Below are positions 1 through 22,192 of a stretch of DNA of 32,500 nt, one piece after another. Position numbers and translations under genes: made by a program. The notes under the pieces are model-generated. The model ran no database searches. It was not told where the DNA came from and saw nothing but the letters and a program-made list of their open reading frames with translations. Positions within the stretch are counted from its first letter, which is position 1. Each line of letters starts with the position of its first letter. Origin of the DNA: Chrysomallon squamiferum (Eukaryota; Mollusca; Gastropoda; Neomphalida; Peltospiridae); NCBI GenBank assembly GCA_012295275.1, contig CM022677.1:21972281-22004780 (forward strand), written 5' to 3'.

Positions 1-144
1 ATACTTTTTTGTTTCAATTATTATTTTCTGTTTTACGAACGTATTCTTACATCAGTTCACATCTCACCAAACATTGTAATACACGCACAGATATTAAGAC
101 AAATTATATATACAAATATATATTAACACACATACGTTACGAAC

Positions 145-208
<64 letters not shown>

Positions 209-600
209 ATGTAACATATGTAACAAGATACCCAAACACACATACACAATGAGAAACACACACAAACTTCCACTCATGAATATTCAAAAATATGTACACA
301 GAAACACTTTCAGGCACAAATACCATGATAAAAAAAAAATACCAAACCCACACACACACACCATAAAATCCATTAAAACACACATAAAACACACCCTCAT
401 TCTCTCTCTCTCACACACACACACTCTCTCTCACACACACAAACACACATTCACCCATAATAAATAAATGAACACACACAACCATCAATCTTTGACACAA
501 ACCCCTCCACACAAAACCCACAAAAACACACTGACACACACACACAACACAGACACATACAGTCACACACCACACATTTATATACACATGACAATGTCAC
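1..600. repeat. CA-rich microsatellite block
   Basis: Long perfect (CA)n runs lie at about 145-178 and 185-208, followed by interrupted cacaca and ctctctc tracts to about 560. The His/Thr-rich open frames here are translations of the repeat and are not genes. Confidence 0.9.
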
Positions 601-843
601 ATAATATCTTGAACACCTTCAATTTATTTCTGCGCCTTACATGTTACAAGCAAATCAAAGTTTTAAAAATACTTGTACGAAAAAAAGAAGAAGAAAAAAA
701 AAAAAAATAGTTAACAATAAAAGGACAGAGAATATGTTATTATTATTATTATTATTTACAAAATATTTCTGAACTGTAAACATATAACCTGATCTCTGAA
801 AGAGCAATATTATCATCAAAGTGAATGAACTGAAGTGTAGGAC

Positions 844-847
<4 letters not shown>

Positions 848-928
<81 letters not shown>
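848..928. repeat. (GA)n microsatellite, about 40 units
   Basis: A nearly perfect run of gaga. It follows an A-rich (AAG/ATT) stretch at 680-755. No gene is seen between 600 and 1200. Confidence 0.97.
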
Positions 929-931
<3 letters not shown>

Positions 932-1203
932 TACCCATTTATGAATGTGTGTGTTTGTTCTATATATATAATACACACACATACATAAACTGGTATATTA
1001 AACTAATATCACTCTTACTTTGCGTACTGTTTTACTAATAAATTAAATTTCTAATTAATATTTAGCGAGACACTGTCTGACTCAGTCTGTATGGATAGTT
1101 TGATTTGGTTTGTGCTTTGGAGGTATCTCTATGTTAATTAAATAGATGGGGAAAAAAAATCATAATAACACCTATAATAACACCAATAATAACACCAATA
1201 ACA

Positions 1204-1258
1204 ATATATATATATATATATATATATAGATAGATAGATAGATAGATAGATATAAAGA

Positions 1259-1289
<31 letters not shown>
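1204..1289. repeat. Compound (TA)n(GATA)n(GT)n microsatellite
   Basis: A TA run (1204-1228) passes into tagatagata (to about 1251) and then gtgtgt (1261-1289). The 1290-2280 stretch holds poly(A)/AAAG (1470-1515), short AAAT and TA runs and a TG-rich part near 2040-2120. I see no gene in it. Confidence 0.95.
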
Positions 1290-2279
1290 CTATAAATTGT
1301 ATGTTTCAGTGTGTCTGTATGTGTGTATTTTATATATGTAGAAATCTAATTAATTTGACTGGGAAGACAATCTATATATCTAAAAAGCTGCCAAACTTTG
1401 GGAAAATTTAAACAAAATAAATTTTTAAAAAGTCAGATACATTGGAAATCCTCAATGAAGACATTTTGAAAAAAAAAAAAAAAAAAAAAGAAAGAAAGAA
1501 AGATAGAAAGAAAGAAAAAGAAAAGATACAAAGAAAGAATAAGATATAAATATGCAAAACATTATGTAAATAGGTATGCAGATACAGATAATAAAAACGA
1601 TTAGAAATTTACAATAATAAACCATTTTAAAATTAATTTAAAGAATAACTAAGATAAATTACTGGACTAGACATCAAAATTGTCAACAGTTGTAGAAAAA
1701 AAATTTACACAACAATATTTAGTGTTTTATATATATATATATATTCTTAATTCTGAGTACAAACTATATTTAAAAAATAAATAAATAAATAAATAAAATC
1801 AACAAAAATTAGGAAGAACAGGGTTAAGATATTTAGTAAAGGGAAATAACTCCATGTGACATGGACTTGTTAAAAAATGTGGTTTATGATGCCAAGAAGA
1901 ATGTACATAAATTTTTTTTAAAAATTAGCCATCAAAACAAGATCAGTAATATCAAAAAAAAAAAAACACCACCACCATTCTACAAGTTCATATTTATACA
2001 GGTACAATGGATTTAATAATCTGTACATGTAAATTTGGATGTGTGTGTATCTATGTATAATTGTGCATGTGTATTTATATATTTATGTATGTATGTAGGT
2101 ATGTGTGTGTGTGTGTCTGGTATGTACATATGTAAGCAAGTGTACACAAATGGACTATTTAATTATACTAGCGAGTAACTGACAATACTAAAACTGATCA
2201 ATGTTCTCTAGCAGTGTGAAGGAAAAAAAAGAAAAAACGTATGTACAGGCAATGAAGAACAAGAAAACTCTACACACTA

Positions 2280-2939
2280 TTTATTTTATTTTAGCACTAA
2301 CCAAAGACCTGTGAACATTAAAAATATCAACATATTCTAAACGTTTGCTGTCTACAGGAGAAGAAAAAGAAAGCACACACTTCATCTACATCATCAATTA
2401 CAACTACGACAACGACAATGTTACTGATGTTATCATCACACACCACATCACCAATGTCATAGATAACTATAGCAAAATCATCTACAAATTCACCAACAAC
2501 AGCTACAACGTCATCACTGTTGTCGACAACGTTTCTAAAGAATATTTCTGATGTCCTCACAATCATTACAAACAACATGAATGACATTATCATCAACTAT
2601 CACAGCATCAATGATATCATCATCATTGTCAGTGATATTATCATCAACTACAACAATAATATCAGTGACATCATTATCATCATCTACAACATCAGACACA
2701 TTATCGTCATCATCATCATCATCGTCAGTGACATTATCATCAACTACAACAATAATATCAGTGACGTCGTCATCATCATCTACAACATCAGTGACATCGT
2801 CGTCATCAACTTCAACACCACACATCTTCTTCGTCATCAACTACAACATCGACAACGACAAAACCACCATCAACTACAACATCAGTGACATCGTCATCGT
2901 CGACCACAACAGCCTCGGTGACAACAACAACAGCATCGT
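2280..2939 (-). other. Probable 3' UTR of pyruvate kinase, with ATC/GTC-type tandem repeats
   Basis: Downstream of the stop the sense strand continues into a degenerate tandem array (about 2380-2930) built from units like gtcactgatgttgtagttga with variable gat/gac runs, with a period of roughly 40-50 bp. Two AATAAA-like hexamers on the minus strand (complements at 2280-2285 and 2285-2290) could be poly(A) signals. An open frame here (2840-2535, Asp/Val-rich) is just the repeat read in one frame. The UTR extent is inferred. Confidence 0.4.
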
Positions 2940-13100
<10,161 letters not shown>

Positions 13101-13154
13101 CTGTAAAAATAAATAAAATTCTAAATTAAAATTTTATGTGATATGTACCATGAA

Positions 13155-13398
13155 ATTATATACATAGATAGACAGATAGATAGATAGAAAATGAAAGAAA
13201 ACAATGGAAAATGAAAGACAAAAATAAAGAAAAAAAAAATGGATTAAGGAAAAAGATTATGTGTATGTTTTATGTTCTTTTTTTTCTTTTCAGGAAAAGA
13301 TACATGTTTTTCTTTATGGAAAATGAAAGTCAATGGAAAAGAAAAAAAATATGTTCTTTTTTTTCTTTAGGAAGTCAGGAAAAGATACATAGACATGC

Positions 13399-13464
<66 letters not shown>

Positions 13465-13465
13465 T
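13155..13465. repeat. GATA, duplicated A-rich segment and (GA)n upstream of the coding region
   Basis: Gata tetranucleotides lie at 13165-13190, then two similar segments with ttttttttctttwcaggaaaagataca near 13285 and 13365, and (GA)n at 13403-13462. This is part of the presumed first intron. The 13470-14090 stretch shows no supported gene. Confidence 0.75.
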
Positions 13466-14098
13466 TATTGTTAGAGATTGTGCACAAAAAATGTTATATT
13501 TAGTTTTAATTCTTTTGATTTTAATCAATTATCTTTTATTTCAGTTTTATTATTTTTAGAAACTGTTTTAAATTTTATTATTTTTTTTATTTTTATTTGG
13601 ATTACCTGTCACACTGTTAATTTTAACAGACGTTATAAAGCCAAAGCATTAATAAAAAAATATACTAGTAAAAATAATAATTACTATTTATACAAAAAGC
13701 TGAAAACTATATGCGCAAAAAGTAATATATATATATATATTCAAAAACAAAAAGTAAATTCGATTCCTCCAGCTATATGTAAGAGGCCAAGGTCATTTTT
13801 ATGTTGCCGGTTTATCGACATCTTGTTATGACTGCCATTTTTCATACTATTTCTATCTTTATTCAGTTTATATCGATCGTTTCGGTGCCCAGTTTTTTCA
13901 ACAGATATGCAAAAACATATAATACGTATATATTTTGATAAATAAATATATAAATCCTAGTAAATATATTAAACAACAGTGCCTTTTCAACCTTGACTAG
14001 CAGATATATTACACACAAGTTATTTCCCCTCCCCCTGCTCACGTCTGCTTTTGTTCGATTCTTGAATCTCTGTAAGAACTCACAAAAATAGTACTCAC

Positions 14099-14190
14099 AT
14101 TGAATGTTTAGATGTAACAACGATGAAGACAATTCCTATCTTAACAAAATAACTGTTGCAAGAATTTAATCAGAATAAACAAAAGAATGT
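14099..14190 (-). other. Possible non-coding first exon of the pyruvate kinase gene
   Basis: The coding exon begins at its ATG directly after an acceptor, so a leader exon is needed. The nearest good donor upstream on the minus strand is cattcaat|gtgagt, with its GT at 14098-14097. The 5' edge is unknown; 14190 is a placeholder between this donor and the ETS-like site. No transcript evidence is available. Confidence 0.3.
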
Positions 14191-14204
14191 TACAGTTGCA
14201 CTAC

Positions 14205-14290
14205 ATGGACATCTTTGTCGGAAGTGAAACCGATCCTAGGTTAAGGTCGTTCGATTGGGCAATTCGAAACTAAACTGGGATTGTCTTGGT
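14205..14290 (-). promoter_or_regulatory. Candidate pyruvate kinase promoter with ETS-like site
   Basis: This short, more complex and CpG-richer stretch lies just upstream of the putative leader exon. It holds tcggaagtgaaacc (about 14218-14231), a good ETS/GABP-type core (CGGAAGTG), plus cgatc and cgttcgattgg. No TATA box is evident. The assignment rests on position and motif only. Confidence 0.3.
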
Positions 14291-14879
14291 AAATTTATAC
14301 TGGGGGTGAAGGTTAGAATATGATGTTTCGTAATGGGTCATTTGTCCAGTATTGTGTGTTTGATTACCCCAGTCAAATTTGAAATAGGAGTAAGTATTGC
14401 TGAAAAAAAAGAATATAAATAAATAAATTAAGAAATATCAGTGCCTTCCAGGGTTAAACTTGCAATTTAAATAATAATTTGAAAAAAAAAAAAAAAAAAA
14501 ATTGTTGAACATAATTTTAGTTCTTCTTGCGTAATATAAAATGCGAGATAAAGTTTAGCTTGTCAGACACATCCAAAAAACAACAAACAAACAAACAAAC
14601 GAATCAAAATAAATCGCACTAACACTGATAGGATGAATTATATTTAAGGATGAAAGGTGTTGAAGAGAAATGGAGGTATGAATAATAAGAAAAAATATAA
14701 AATAAAACAACACAAACAACAACAGGAAACTAACAAACACAAATCCCCAAAGACAACATAATACATAAATAAATAAATAAATAAAAAGTAAGAAAGAGAA
14801 AGAAAAAAGTACTTTAGAGGACTGATTATAAGTGTTTGATTTGGTAAAGAGATAAAAAATGCAGTGATGTGGACATGTC

Positions 14880-15080
14880 TTTCCTCTCCTTCTTCATGTC
14901 TGACTCAAACCATCTTGTAAGACACGGTGAGAGGTGTGAAAAGATGAGACAGACGAAAAAAATAGCCGAGAAGACAACATCAGACCCGGAGGGCTGTGGA
15001 GCGTAGGGAACAAAATGGAGGAAACTAGTTGTAAAATCGTTCGTCGTGCCCCAGCGACCCTCGTCGTTAAGTGATAAGTG
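14880..15080 (+). promoter_or_regulatory. CpG-richer patch, possible promoter or first exon
   Basis: This complex sequence lies in an otherwise AT-rich region. It contains gggaacaaaatggaggaaac, whose ATG (15015) opens a 19-codon frame (METT-like start, MEETSCKIVRRAPATLVV, K, stop) with a weak donor-like gttaagt near its end. It could be a short first exon, an upstream ORF or neither. No downstream exon was found. Confidence 0.25.
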
Positions 15081-15372
15081 AAATGAAACGGACTGAATTT
15101 GTCCGCTCTGTTTTCGGGACAGTAAACATTATGTTTATTTATTTAAATAGAATTATACAGGTATACAATCGATTTTCCGGATTGTCAGTTTTTCCGTTCC
15201 AACAGAGGTTTCATTATAATAAAATAACAAAACACCTCTAGCAACTCAGTAACTTATGTACTCTCAAAGTCTCTAACCGTGAATTTCTGAAGCTTACACA
15301 AATATTAAAATTAAATTATTAAGTGAAATACATTAATATAAATGGTATTAGCATCGGCTGAACCAGTAAAAC

Positions 15373-15373
15373 C

Positions 15374-15423
<50 letters not shown>

Positions 15424-15425
15424 GA
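15373..15425. repeat. (AAT)n microsatellite
   Basis: About 17 perfect aat units followed by poly(A) and TA. Flanking 15080-15370 and 15430-15730 are AT-rich, with no gene seen. Confidence 0.95.
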
Positions 15426-15728
15426 AAAAAAAAAAATATATATAAATAAATAAAATTAATTTAATTCCAAGACATTTTTATTAAAGGATAACGTTTATCT
15501 GAGGTTAGCATTGGTCATTAATGTGATAGATATGCGCACAGACAGAAAGAAGCATGATGTTTGATACACTTTATAAACAACAAAAACAAAAAATTATTTT
15601 TATTTTTAGGAGTATATGATACCAATAATAATTAAAAAAAAAAAAAAAAAAGACAGCAATAAAATTTTAATAATTAATATATATATTGTAATTTAGAAAA
15701 AAAAAAAATCATATAATTATCCTTAATA

Positions 15729-15732
<4 letters not shown>

Positions 15733-15801
<69 letters not shown>
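15733..15801. repeat. (TC)n microsatellite
   Basis: Perfect tctc run of about 34 units, just upstream of the candidate promoter at 15805-15970. Confidence 0.97.
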
Positions 15802-15803
<2 letters not shown>

Positions 15804-15804
15804 C

Positions 15805-15968
15805 ATAACTTATCGTCCCCCGCATTATCTTTAGGAAAGGCTTCATTTAATGTTTGACGACTGGATCGACCAAAGGTGTTAAAAGATTCACCGGCTTGTC
15901 CCTTAAATATTGATACGGAGTATAGTCACGTGATCTGCGGTTATGACTGCCAGAAAGGAAGTTGCATG
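15805..15968 (+). promoter_or_regulatory. Candidate promoter and first exon of an unidentified plus-strand gene
   Basis: This is a complex, CpG-containing patch. An E-box in CLEAR-like form (gtcacgtgat, 15925-15934) is followed 9 bp later by an ATG (15943) opening MTARKEVA and two bases, ending at a strong donor catg|gtgagtac (GT at 15969). The layout fits a short first coding exon, but no second exon could be recognised in the 16.5 kb downstream, so this is tentative. Confidence 0.3.
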
Positions 15969-16596
15969 GTGAGTACATCTTATGTCTTGTTCAATGGTTT
16001 AGTTATGTCGTAATAAGCATGAAGTGTCGTAACTATTCTTCGTTAAAGGGGAAAAAATAATCTGCCATGTTTTAAAGCCTTACCATGATATCGGATCATG
16101 GCAACTGTTTGCAGCTCCGCGTCGTCTGGTCCCAGGCTGAAATTGATAGGATGCATAGACTTTCTTCTAGGCTCTTATTTGCTCATGACTGTTGCATTTA
16201 AGCATTTAGTTTTATGTATTTAAAAAAACAAAACAAACAGCAACATTTCTTTAAATCGTATTTACAGTCAGTTTATTTCTATGTATTTTATTAACGATCT
16301 GGCACTTTTAAATATTATCCTGTTAAAGTTAGAACTGACCGTAAAATAAACGTCTGCAATGTCATGACAGGTATTGTCCATTGTACGTGTTCCCGTACAT
16401 CACCTATGACTAAGAATGAGACATTGTTGTTTTGATTAATTATTTATTGAAGCTAATAATAACGAGAGTCCTATTTTTAACCTTTGTCTTTGTTTCGTGT
16501 GATTTTTTAAATTTATGTATTGTAAAGAAGTTTATGAATGACACCTATTTTCGTAACTTAAATTTGTTCAGACATTTTTTTTTTAGCAATATTTGT

Positions 16597-16598
<2 letters not shown>

Positions 16599-16681
<83 letters not shown>
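16599..16681. repeat. (TC)n microsatellite, about 41 units
   Basis: A perfect run, within unique AT-rich DNA. No gene is supported from 15970 to 17150. Confidence 0.97.
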
Positions 16682-16684
<3 letters not shown>

Positions 16685-17154
16685 TTTCCTTCTTTTCGTT
16701 TTTCTCTCATCATTTTTTTTACCCTGCAGTATCTTTATCATAAAACATCATGTTACAACAACTTGGACAGTGGCAATCTGACTAATAATCTAATATTCCA
16801 TGGCTCAGCACCACACTGGTCCTCAGTAGGCGAATTCCTCGCCAGATAATCATAGTATTAGTTTGTGTTTTTATCATCTGGAATGTAACTTTATCGACAG
16901 AAGCTGTCTGTAAGGTATCAGCTGTTTATAAATGAACGTGTTTGTTCGTATTTGTAGTGGATGCTCCTGAAGTGGTATAGGGGAAGAGGTGGGGAGAAGG
17001 TTGAAACAAATCTTTCCAGTGATCTATAATGAACATTTTAATGAGCTGTTTATAACAATTTTTTTGTTGTTTTTTTTTAACGATTTTATATCATAACTTC
17101 TTTTTAATGAAAATAAGATAATGTAAATTCATTTACGATACTGAGGATTATAAT

Positions 17155-17700
17155 AATAGTAGTAGTAGTAGTAGTAATAGTAGTATGGTTTTTTTTATCT
17201 ATAATTCTGTGTTAATGTGACATAATGATGACAAAAGATAAACAGAGATTTTGTTTCAAGTCTGTCCAATATCTAATAACTTCTGATATCAAATGTAAAC
17301 TGTATTAATGAGTAGTAGTAGATGCAGCAATACCAATAGTATAGTAATAATAACAACAACAGTAATATAATGATGATTAGTAGTTGTAGTAGTAGTAGTA
17401 ATGGTAATAGTAGAAGAAGCAGCAGCAGTAGTAGAATGAAAACATTAGTAGAAGTATAATATAATAGCAGTAGTAATAGTAGCGATAATAATGTAACAAT
17501 AGTAGAAGTATAATGGTAACAGTAGTAGTAGTGGTAGTGGTAATAATGATAAAAATAGTAGAAGTAGCAGTAGTAGTATTAATAGTACTAATAAAAATAA
17601 TAATGCCACCAGTAGTAGTAGGAATAGTAGTAATAGTACTAGAAATAATGAGAACAATGATGATATCAACAGTAGTACTAGTAGTAGTTTTTGTTATAAA
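17155..17700. repeat. Degenerate (AGT/AAT)n trinucleotide tract
   Basis: Stretches of agtagtagt and aataatag, with short breaks at 17200-17300. Val/Ile- or Leu-rich open frames on both strands derive from it. Confidence 0.92.
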
Positions 17701-18033
17701 ATACAAATTAAGAGCAAAATGTCATAGTAACTAAATGCAGTTTTAAATAAAATCTGTAGTTCAGTGAAAATTGAATATCAGTATTTAGCAATTTAATTGT
17801 TTAACAATTAAATTGAATAATCTATTAAATGAATATTCATCAGTGCATTGCATATTACCTGTAAAATATGTTTGTATTTTTACATAGATATTGAATAAAG
17901 AATAAAATAATATTGTAAGTACTTTTGTGTATTAAAATGTTGTTATTCAGTAGGAATTATTATGACAGGTTTGTGTGTGTGTGGTGAGAGAAATTGAAAC
18001 TTTACGAGAATTCTATTTTGTTTATTCTGTTTT

Positions 18034-18034
<1 letters not shown>

Positions 18035-18073
<39 letters not shown>

Positions 18074-18075
18074 GT
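18035..18075. repeat. (AAT)n microsatellite
   Basis: About 13 perfect aat units. The 17700-18390 stretch is otherwise AT-rich unique DNA. Confidence 0.95.
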
Positions 18076-18397
18076 GTTTTTGATGATTTAGAAAAAGAAG
18101 AAAAAAGAGAAAGCTTTTTAAATAATAGCAGAACATTTATATAAAAAAATAAATCAATAATAATAATAAAAGTACCGTAAGCAAAAACATCAATAATATT
18201 TAATAAATATTAATGACTGAAAAAAAAAAAAAAAAAAATCCTCTTCACAGCTTGTATAGTTATGTTAATGATATTTTTAAACATTTGTGGTTCTGAGTAG
18301 TTTTATGTTTTTTCTTTTATTCTCAAAATTTGTCTTGTAAAATGGACAGAAAACATTTTGTATTCACCACTAGTTTACCTATATCAGCCATTTATTA

Positions 18398-18446
18398 ATA
18401 TATATAGATATATAAATATAGATATAGATATAGATATATAGATATA

Positions 18447-18517
<71 letters not shown>
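18398..18517. repeat. Compound (TATAGA)n(TA)n(TG)n
   Basis: Tatagatata units lead into a pure TA run (about 18448-18477) and then TG (18478-18517). The 18520-18900 stretch has an 81-codon open frame (18631-18876) without recognisable features. Confidence 0.93.
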
Positions 18518-18519
<2 letters not shown>

Positions 18520-18934
18520 GTCCATATAATTTAAGACATTCATTCATTTATATTCAGTTCAGTTACTGTCGGTTAATGTGATAGGAAACATCCATTCATT
18601 CATTGTGTTATTTTTTTTTTATCAGTAATTGTGTGTTTATGTGAGATATTGATAAAAAAAAAAGATAAACAAATGATTCTGTTACAAGCCTGTCCTTTGT
18701 CTAAAACACTACTTCAACATATCGGATGTCCAGTAGTAAATACAAATTGTATTAATGCGTATGCAACACACAACATACAATACTCGTCCATTGTCGTAAT
18801 AAGTAAAAACTCAATAGGCAATGGCAGTGTTTATGTTCAAGTCTATTCACCTTTTGTCACCCTGTCACACTGGTGACAAATTGTGACACTGAGACCTGGG
18901 GTTATATGTGTCACCTCTCAATCGTTTTATCGAA

Positions 18935-19262
18935 TTGGAAGGAAATTGTTACTTGTAATATACTAAACAAAATAAGTTACAACAATAAGTGACTTGTTTA
19001 TATCAAACCTAAGAAAATTGTTACATGTATACTAAACAAAATGAGTTAAAACATTCAAGGACTCCATTATGTCCAGCACTAAAGGAACTGTAACAAGTAT
19101 ACTAAACAAAGTAAGTTATAAAATTGAGTAATATGTTTGTTTCAGATCATAAGAAAATTGTTTCATGTATACTAAAAAAAATAAGTTTTAACACTGAGGG
19201 ACTCCTTTATAATCCTAAGGAAATTAACATATGTGATCTCCTTAAAACTGTACCATGTAAAC
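18935..19262. repeat. Old tandem repeat, about 85-95 bp unit, four copies
   Basis: The phrase gaaattgttac-tgta-tactaaacaaaataagtta-aacattgagtgact recurs at about 18945, 19012, 19085 and 19150 with substitutions and indels. Confidence 0.65.
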
Positions 19263-19735
19263 TATTAAATTTTAGATTAAAAACAACCATTAGGATTTGA
19301 ACCCACTACCTACAGGTTTCAAAACCAGAAGCTTAACTACATCAGAGATCTTGTAGAATATTTGCTTTGACAGAAACAACACAAACATTGGTGTCTTATT
19401 AAAAATCTAACAAGTAAAATGTTTAAATTTTTGATTAAAAACAATCATTAGAATTTGAACCCAGTACCTTCAGATTTCAAAATCAGATTCTTAACTACAT
19501 CACTGATCCTGTAGACTTTTGCTTTAACAAATACAAAATAAACATCCATTAACCCTCTACCACACAAAATACTAAATTTCTGATAGGATTTGAACACAAG
19601 TACCTACAGGTTTCAAACTGAGCATGGTAAAATGCATTTGCACTGATCTGGCAGAATACCTGTGATGGAAAATACAATTGAACCTGTTTGAACATTTGCT
19701 TTGACACTGACAAGACACACATCCATGATCTCATT
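19263..19735 (-). repeat. Three diverged tRNA-like (SINE-type) units in tandem
   Basis: On the minus strand each unit has a B-box-like gtgggttcaaatcctaatgg (or a variant), preceded by an A-box-like tgatgtagttaagc and a ggttttgaaacc hairpin where an anticodon arm would lie. Copies are marked by atttgaaccca/atttgaacaca at about 19295, 19453 and 19588. A shared tail (ttgctttgacagaaacaac) follows. They resemble tRNA-derived SINEs or decayed tRNA genes; pairing is imperfect, so they are not intact tRNAs. Confidence 0.6.
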
Positions 19736-19879
19736 AAAACTGAGCTGCGGTGAGCTGTTTGAGTTGAGTTCCTCACTTGAGCACTGCGGTATTTTAAAAT
19801 TGATTTTAAGGACATCGGTGGTTTGTTGTGTGCTGTTTGATAATGGTGACTTGCTTTTATTTAAAAAAGAAAAGAAGAT

Positions 19880-20010
19880 AAAAAAAACCTGCCTAACTTG
19901 TTCGTGTTTGCCAGCTGCGTGAAAGATTTCGACAAACACACGGCCATGTTTGCTCACCTCATTATCAAAATCGGGCCTCTCTCGTAACCTTTCAGTGCCC
20001 CACACACACA
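19880..20010. other. CpG-richer unique patch of unknown role
   Basis: A short island of higher complexity (ctgcgtgaaagatttcgaca, cggccatgtttgctc, tcgggcctctctcgtaac) between repeats. On the minus strand it is open for over 40 codons and contains aaacatggccg. I recognise no domain. It could be a promoter, an exon of an unknown gene or a fragment of a mobile element. Confidence 0.3.
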
Positions 20011-20027
20011 TTATCAGTTATTTTGTA

Positions 20028-20235
20028 ATTGTTTGTTTGTTTGTTTAATTATTTATTTATTTTTTGTTTTATTTTTGTTTTATTTTATATTATTTATTTG
20101 TTAATTATTTATTTATTTTTATTTATTTTTGTTTTATTTTATATTATTTATTTGTTAATTATTTATTCATTTTTTTTATATTTATTTTATTTTTTTTTAT
20201 TTTTTTTTTTTTTTTTTTATTTTTTTAAATTTATT

Positions 20236-20270
<35 letters not shown>

Positions 20271-20276
20271 TCTCAC
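20028..20276. repeat. (ATTT)n/poly(T) tract
   Basis: Includes a duplicated segment (ttatattatttgttaattat at about 20085 and 20145) and perfect atttattt at 20232-20272. The Phe/Ile-rich open frame is a repeat artefact. Confidence 0.92.
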
Positions 20277-21149
20277 AGTTAGATTTCCAACATGTTTATC
20301 ATGGAGTGCAAGTGGAAATACATGTGTTAATGCACAGGTGTACAATACACGATGTATCTAACTATGTCATAGCGACCCAGTCTCCTTGCATCTTTTAGAT
20401 CAATATAAAGCTGTTTTGAGTAATCAGTGACTCATCATCTAGTTTGAGTATCTGTCCTCAGCAGTGTACACACAGACTGTGGAATACCATCTGTATTACA
20501 TACTGTCACATACAGTTTTTATGCTGCTTAGGTTTTATTTATATTGTTATAGAACGTTTTTGAAATTAAAACAAATACAATTTTTTTATTCAATATTAAA
20601 AGGAGGTTGTATGTTGAAAGTTTAAATAAAAACAGAAGTTTATAGCATATAACTTTTCTGATATGCCAAACTTTACATGTGCATCTTCAATCATTTTCTG
20701 TTTTTTCTCTGTCTCTCTCTCTCTCATCATGTATGTGTATGTATCTTTCTTGTTGTGATTTCCTAAACATCAGCCTCACTTTCATTTACTCAGTACCCAT
20801 GATAGAAAAGTTTTAGTTTTACAATTTGAAACTGAAAATCAAAATAATAAAATAAAAATAAAATTCAAAACTGAAGTAACTGAGAAGACTACTTTAGTTT
20901 AATGGCTGTCACAGCTTGCTGTTTGAGAAACCAAATCATTGAATGCTATTTCTGTTTCATTAAAATCAATATCTATACACGATATTATTTATGATTTAAA
21001 ATGGAGTTTCCATTTTTTAACAACAAATCGGGAACTTTTTTTTTTTTTTTTTTTTTGATACCTGCCACAGCTTGAGATTTCAGTAAACATTTTTTACTAA
21101 AAGCTCTTTGAGTTTCATTATGATCAATATCTATATATGTTGTTATTTA

Positions 21150-21252
21150 CAAGACACACACACACACACACACAACACACACACACACACACACATGCCA
21201 GAGATAATCTTTACTCAAGTATCTTGTTTTATAATTTAGTCAGTAAATATAT

Positions 21253-21294
<42 letters not shown>

Positions 21295-21440
21295 CAGAGA
21301 TAATCTTTACTCAAGTATCTTGTTTTATGATTTATAGTCAGTAAATATAAATACACGCACACACACACACACACACACACATGCTAGAGATAATCTTTAC
21401 TCAAATGTCTTGTTTTATAATTTATAGTCAGTAAATATAA

Positions 21441-21483
<43 letters not shown>

Positions 21484-21605
21484 CCAGAGATAATTTTTAC
21501 TCAAGTATCTTGTTTTATAATTTATAGTCAGTAAATGTAAACACACACGCACACACACACCCACACACAAAATCTCTACTGAAGTATCTTGTATTACAAT
21601 TTATT
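21150..21605. repeat. Tandem array of (CA)n plus a conserved spacer, in the loop of the inverted repeat
   Basis: There are five units of about 110 bp. Each joins a CA run of variable length to tgccagagataatctttact, caagtatcttgttttataat, ttatagtcagtaaatata. The last unit (21540-21610) is degenerate. Confidence 0.9.
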
Positions 21606-21920
21606 GTCAGTAAAGACAAGTTCAATTATAGACTTGAAATATTTACTGTCAGCACTAAACACTTTATTATACATACATAGGTAATCCTAGCACTTAACCT
21701 TGTTATGTTACCAAAGACATTTAGAAAACAAATTTCTATTTCTGAATCATTCTTTTGTTTTGGGTGTGGTTTAATAAATTATAGTACTTCAGGGCCGTCA
21801 TTTATAAACACTTACAAAATTATTTAGTCAGCCTTATTTTCTTCATGGCTTACCCAGAGAAAATTTATAATAATGTTGTTTTAATGTAGTTTAAAAACAT
21901 TTTATAAGCAGAGTAATATT

Positions 21921-21923
<3 letters not shown>

Positions 21924-22008
<85 letters not shown>

Positions 22009-22125
22009 ATATTTATGAAATTTTAAATAAAAAAATGTTTTTAATTTATATTAAATTTCAAATTTTATATTATTTTAAAGATATTTTCATTTCTTTTAAC
22101 TTTACTACCAACATATCCACATTTT

Positions 22126-22189
<64 letters not shown>

Positions 22190-22192
22190 TGT
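21924..22192. repeat. (TA)n(GA)n and (TG)n microsatellites
   Basis: TA then GA at 21924-22007, and TG at 22122-22188. Shorter TG lies at 22283-22304. Confidence 0.95.

Noticed and set aside
13478-13831. 117-codon plus-strand frame
   Set aside because: Ile/Lys/Phe-rich AT bias with no domain. A short ttcgattcc in it suggested a tRNA B-box, but there is no matching A-box or cloverleaf.
19613-20011. 132-codon minus-strand frame across the tRNA-like units
   Set aside because: It runs through repeat sequence and a poly-Lys/Phe tract, and its codon content is not gene-like. Only the 19880-20010 part is noted as a curiosity.
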